Assembly (NCBI GenBank): GCA_019245255.1
Contig: JAFARV010000473.1
Coordinates: 1 to 7,493, forward strand
Length of the DNA: 7,493 nt
Source: Acidobacteriaceae bacterium
GTDB lineage: Bacteria > Acidobacteriota > Terriglobia > Bryobacterales > Bryobacteraceae
Direction: 5' to 3'
Shown here: in pieces, positions 6,370 through 7,493 of the stretch
Layout of the letters: every line of letters begins with the position of its first letter
How positions within the stretch are numbered: the stretch's first letter is position 1
Notes under the pieces: generated by a model
What the model was told of the DNA's origin: nothing
Seen by the model: the letters and a program-made list of their open reading frames with translations, nothing else
Databases searched by the model: none
Made by a program: the position numbers and the translations under genes

Positions 6370-7493
6370 ATGAGATCTGTATCTGCCTGGGTACTGTGCT
6401 GTCTATTCACATGTGCCGGCCTAATTACCGGGCAGGCGAACCGCTCCACGCTTACCGGCACCGTCACCGATCCCAGCGGAGCTGTTGTAGCCGGCGTGGA
6501 TGTTACGGCCAAAAATCTCGGCACCGGCGTCGAAGAACACGCCACCACCAACGGCGATGGCATTTACTCCATTCTGAACTTATTTCCGGGCAATTACTCG
6601 CTCTCGTTTAGTAAGCAAGGCTTTCAGGGCATCGAGTTGCCATCCATAACTCTGCTCTCTACCCAGGTTGCCAAGATTGACGAGCCGCTTGCGATCAGTA
6701 CTACCTCTCAGACCGTTACCGTAACGTCACCCGCTCCGATTCTCGATACGGAAACAGCGGAGCAGGGTACCCATCTTACCGGTCAAGTCGTCACAGATCT
6801 TCCTTTGAACGTGTCTGGCGGCCGGCAGATTGAACAGTTCGCCTACGCGCTGACTCCCGGTTATTCCGCGACCAGTAACACTTACGATGCCGTCGTAAAC
6901 GGAACCCAGGGGTTTACCAAAGACTTCACCGTCGATGGTACGTCTGGTACAGCTCAGATTCAGGGTGACGCCATTGAGATCGGCCCCAGCATGGAAGCGA
7001 TTCAGGAAGTCGAATCTCAAACCAGCGGTTTATCAGCCCAGAACGCGATCACCAACGGCGGAGTGATCATGTTCAACATAAAATCAGGCAGTAACCAGTT
7101 CCACGGCAGCGCATTCGGCTACGGACACAATGAGATTCTGGACGCGCGTGTGTGGGGCAATCCCGATAAGCCGAAATCGCGGTTCTGGGATTACGGCGCC
7201 AGCATTGGCGGCCCCATTCGCAAAGACAAGACATTCTTCTTCGGCACCTTCGAGCGTTATCAGCAGAATGACTTCACCCTGGGACCTCTGGGCGCGAACG
7301 GTGGAGCGCAGACAGTTCCAACAACGGCTTTCCTGAACGGTGACTTCAGCGGGTTGCTCAACACTTCAACAGTGCTGGGGACCGACATCCACGGGAATCC
7401 GATTTACGCGGGCGCGATCTTCAACCCGAAGGATCCGGGCGCCGTTTTCCCCGGTAATGTGATTCCCTCGAGCATGTTCAGTTCGGTATCGCA
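6370..7493 (+). CDS. TonB-dependent receptor, Oar-like, N-terminal part (3' end outside window)
   Basis: The frame opens at ATG 6370 and is still open at the window edge, giving 374 residues; related proteins usually reach about 1000-1200. Residues 1-22 look like a signal peptide (hydrophobic AWVLCCLFTCAGLI, cleavage near TGQA); no proper lipobox is present. Residues about 26-110 are the carboxypeptidase-regulatory-like sandwich (STLTGTVTDPSGAVVAGVDV, GIYSILNLFPGNYSLSF, KQGF). The plug follows, with VVTDLPLNVSGGRQ at 140-153, FTVDGTSG at 186-193 and a conserved EAIQEVESQTSGLSAQ stretch. The barrel entry shows IKSGSNQFHGSAFGY and SIGGPIRKDKTFFFGTFE. The plug motif differs from that of the other receptor in the window (DELPINGRN), so the two belong to different subfamilies rather than being a recent duplicate. 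The gene diverges from the sigma-factor operon and shares a 133-base upstream region with it, so control by that sigma factor is possible. The substrate is unknown. Confidence 0.9.
   Translation, partial: MRSVSAWVLCCLFTCAGLITGQANRSTLTGTVTDPSGAVVAGVDVTAKNLGTGVEEHATTNGDGIYSILNLFPGNYSLSFSKQGFQGIELPSITLLSTQVAKIDEPLAISTTSQTVTVTSPAPILDTETAEQGTHLTGQVVTDLPLNVSGGRQIEQFAYALTPGYSATSNTYDAVVNGTQGFTKDFTVDGTSGTAQIQGDAIEIGPSMEAIQEVESQTSGLSAQNAITNGGVIMFNIKSGSNQFHGSAFGYGHNEILDARVWGNPDKPKSRFWDYGASIGGPIRKDKTFFFGTFERYQQNDFTLGPLGANGGAQTVPTTAFLNGDFSGLLNTSTVLGTDIHGNPIYAGAIFNPKDPGAVFPGNVIPSSMFSSVS

Overview
The window looks like a stretch of an Acidobacteriota chromosome (Solibacter/Bryobacter or Terriglobales type). 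The grounds are protein style only: two very large outer-membrane receptors of the Oar-like kind, each with an N-terminal carboxypeptidase-regulatory-like domain, an extracytoplasmic-function (ECF) sigma factor operon between them, and a TPR protein tail ending in the DPRYTELLKKM pattern common in that phylum. No marker gene is present, so the assignment is inferred.

Layout from left to right. Positions 1-336 (+) hold the C-terminal end of a TPR protein, closed by a strong hairpin at 339-380. Positions 385-822 are nearly gene-free; they hold a possible C-terminal scrap of a gene on the minus strand (385-513) and nothing else that I recognise. Positions 823-1050 (+) encode a HicB-like antitoxin. 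The next reading frame overlaps it by ATGA but dies after 22 codons, so no intact HicA toxin is seen. A hairpin at 1139-1178 ends the next gene, which runs in the opposite direction. Positions 1184-4177 (-) encode a complete receptor of about 997 residues with a signal peptide.

Positions 4344-6236 (-) are a compact three-gene operon in the order ECF sigma factor, small zinc-finger (HxxxCxxC) putative anti-sigma factor, eight-segment membrane protein. The first pair overlaps by 4 bases (ATGA) and the second pair is 1 base apart, so translational coupling is likely. A hairpin with a T-rich tail at 4257-4309 probably ends this transcript. A 133-base divergent region (6237-6369) separates the operon from a second receptor that starts at 6370 (+) and runs off the window with at least 374 residues.

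Working model (inference): the sigma factor is held by the soluble zinc-finger protein. The membrane protein encoded next to it may sense an envelope signal or anchor the anti-sigma factor. The regulon may include one or both adjacent receptors. I found no recognisable mobile element, CRISPR array, tRNA or rRNA.
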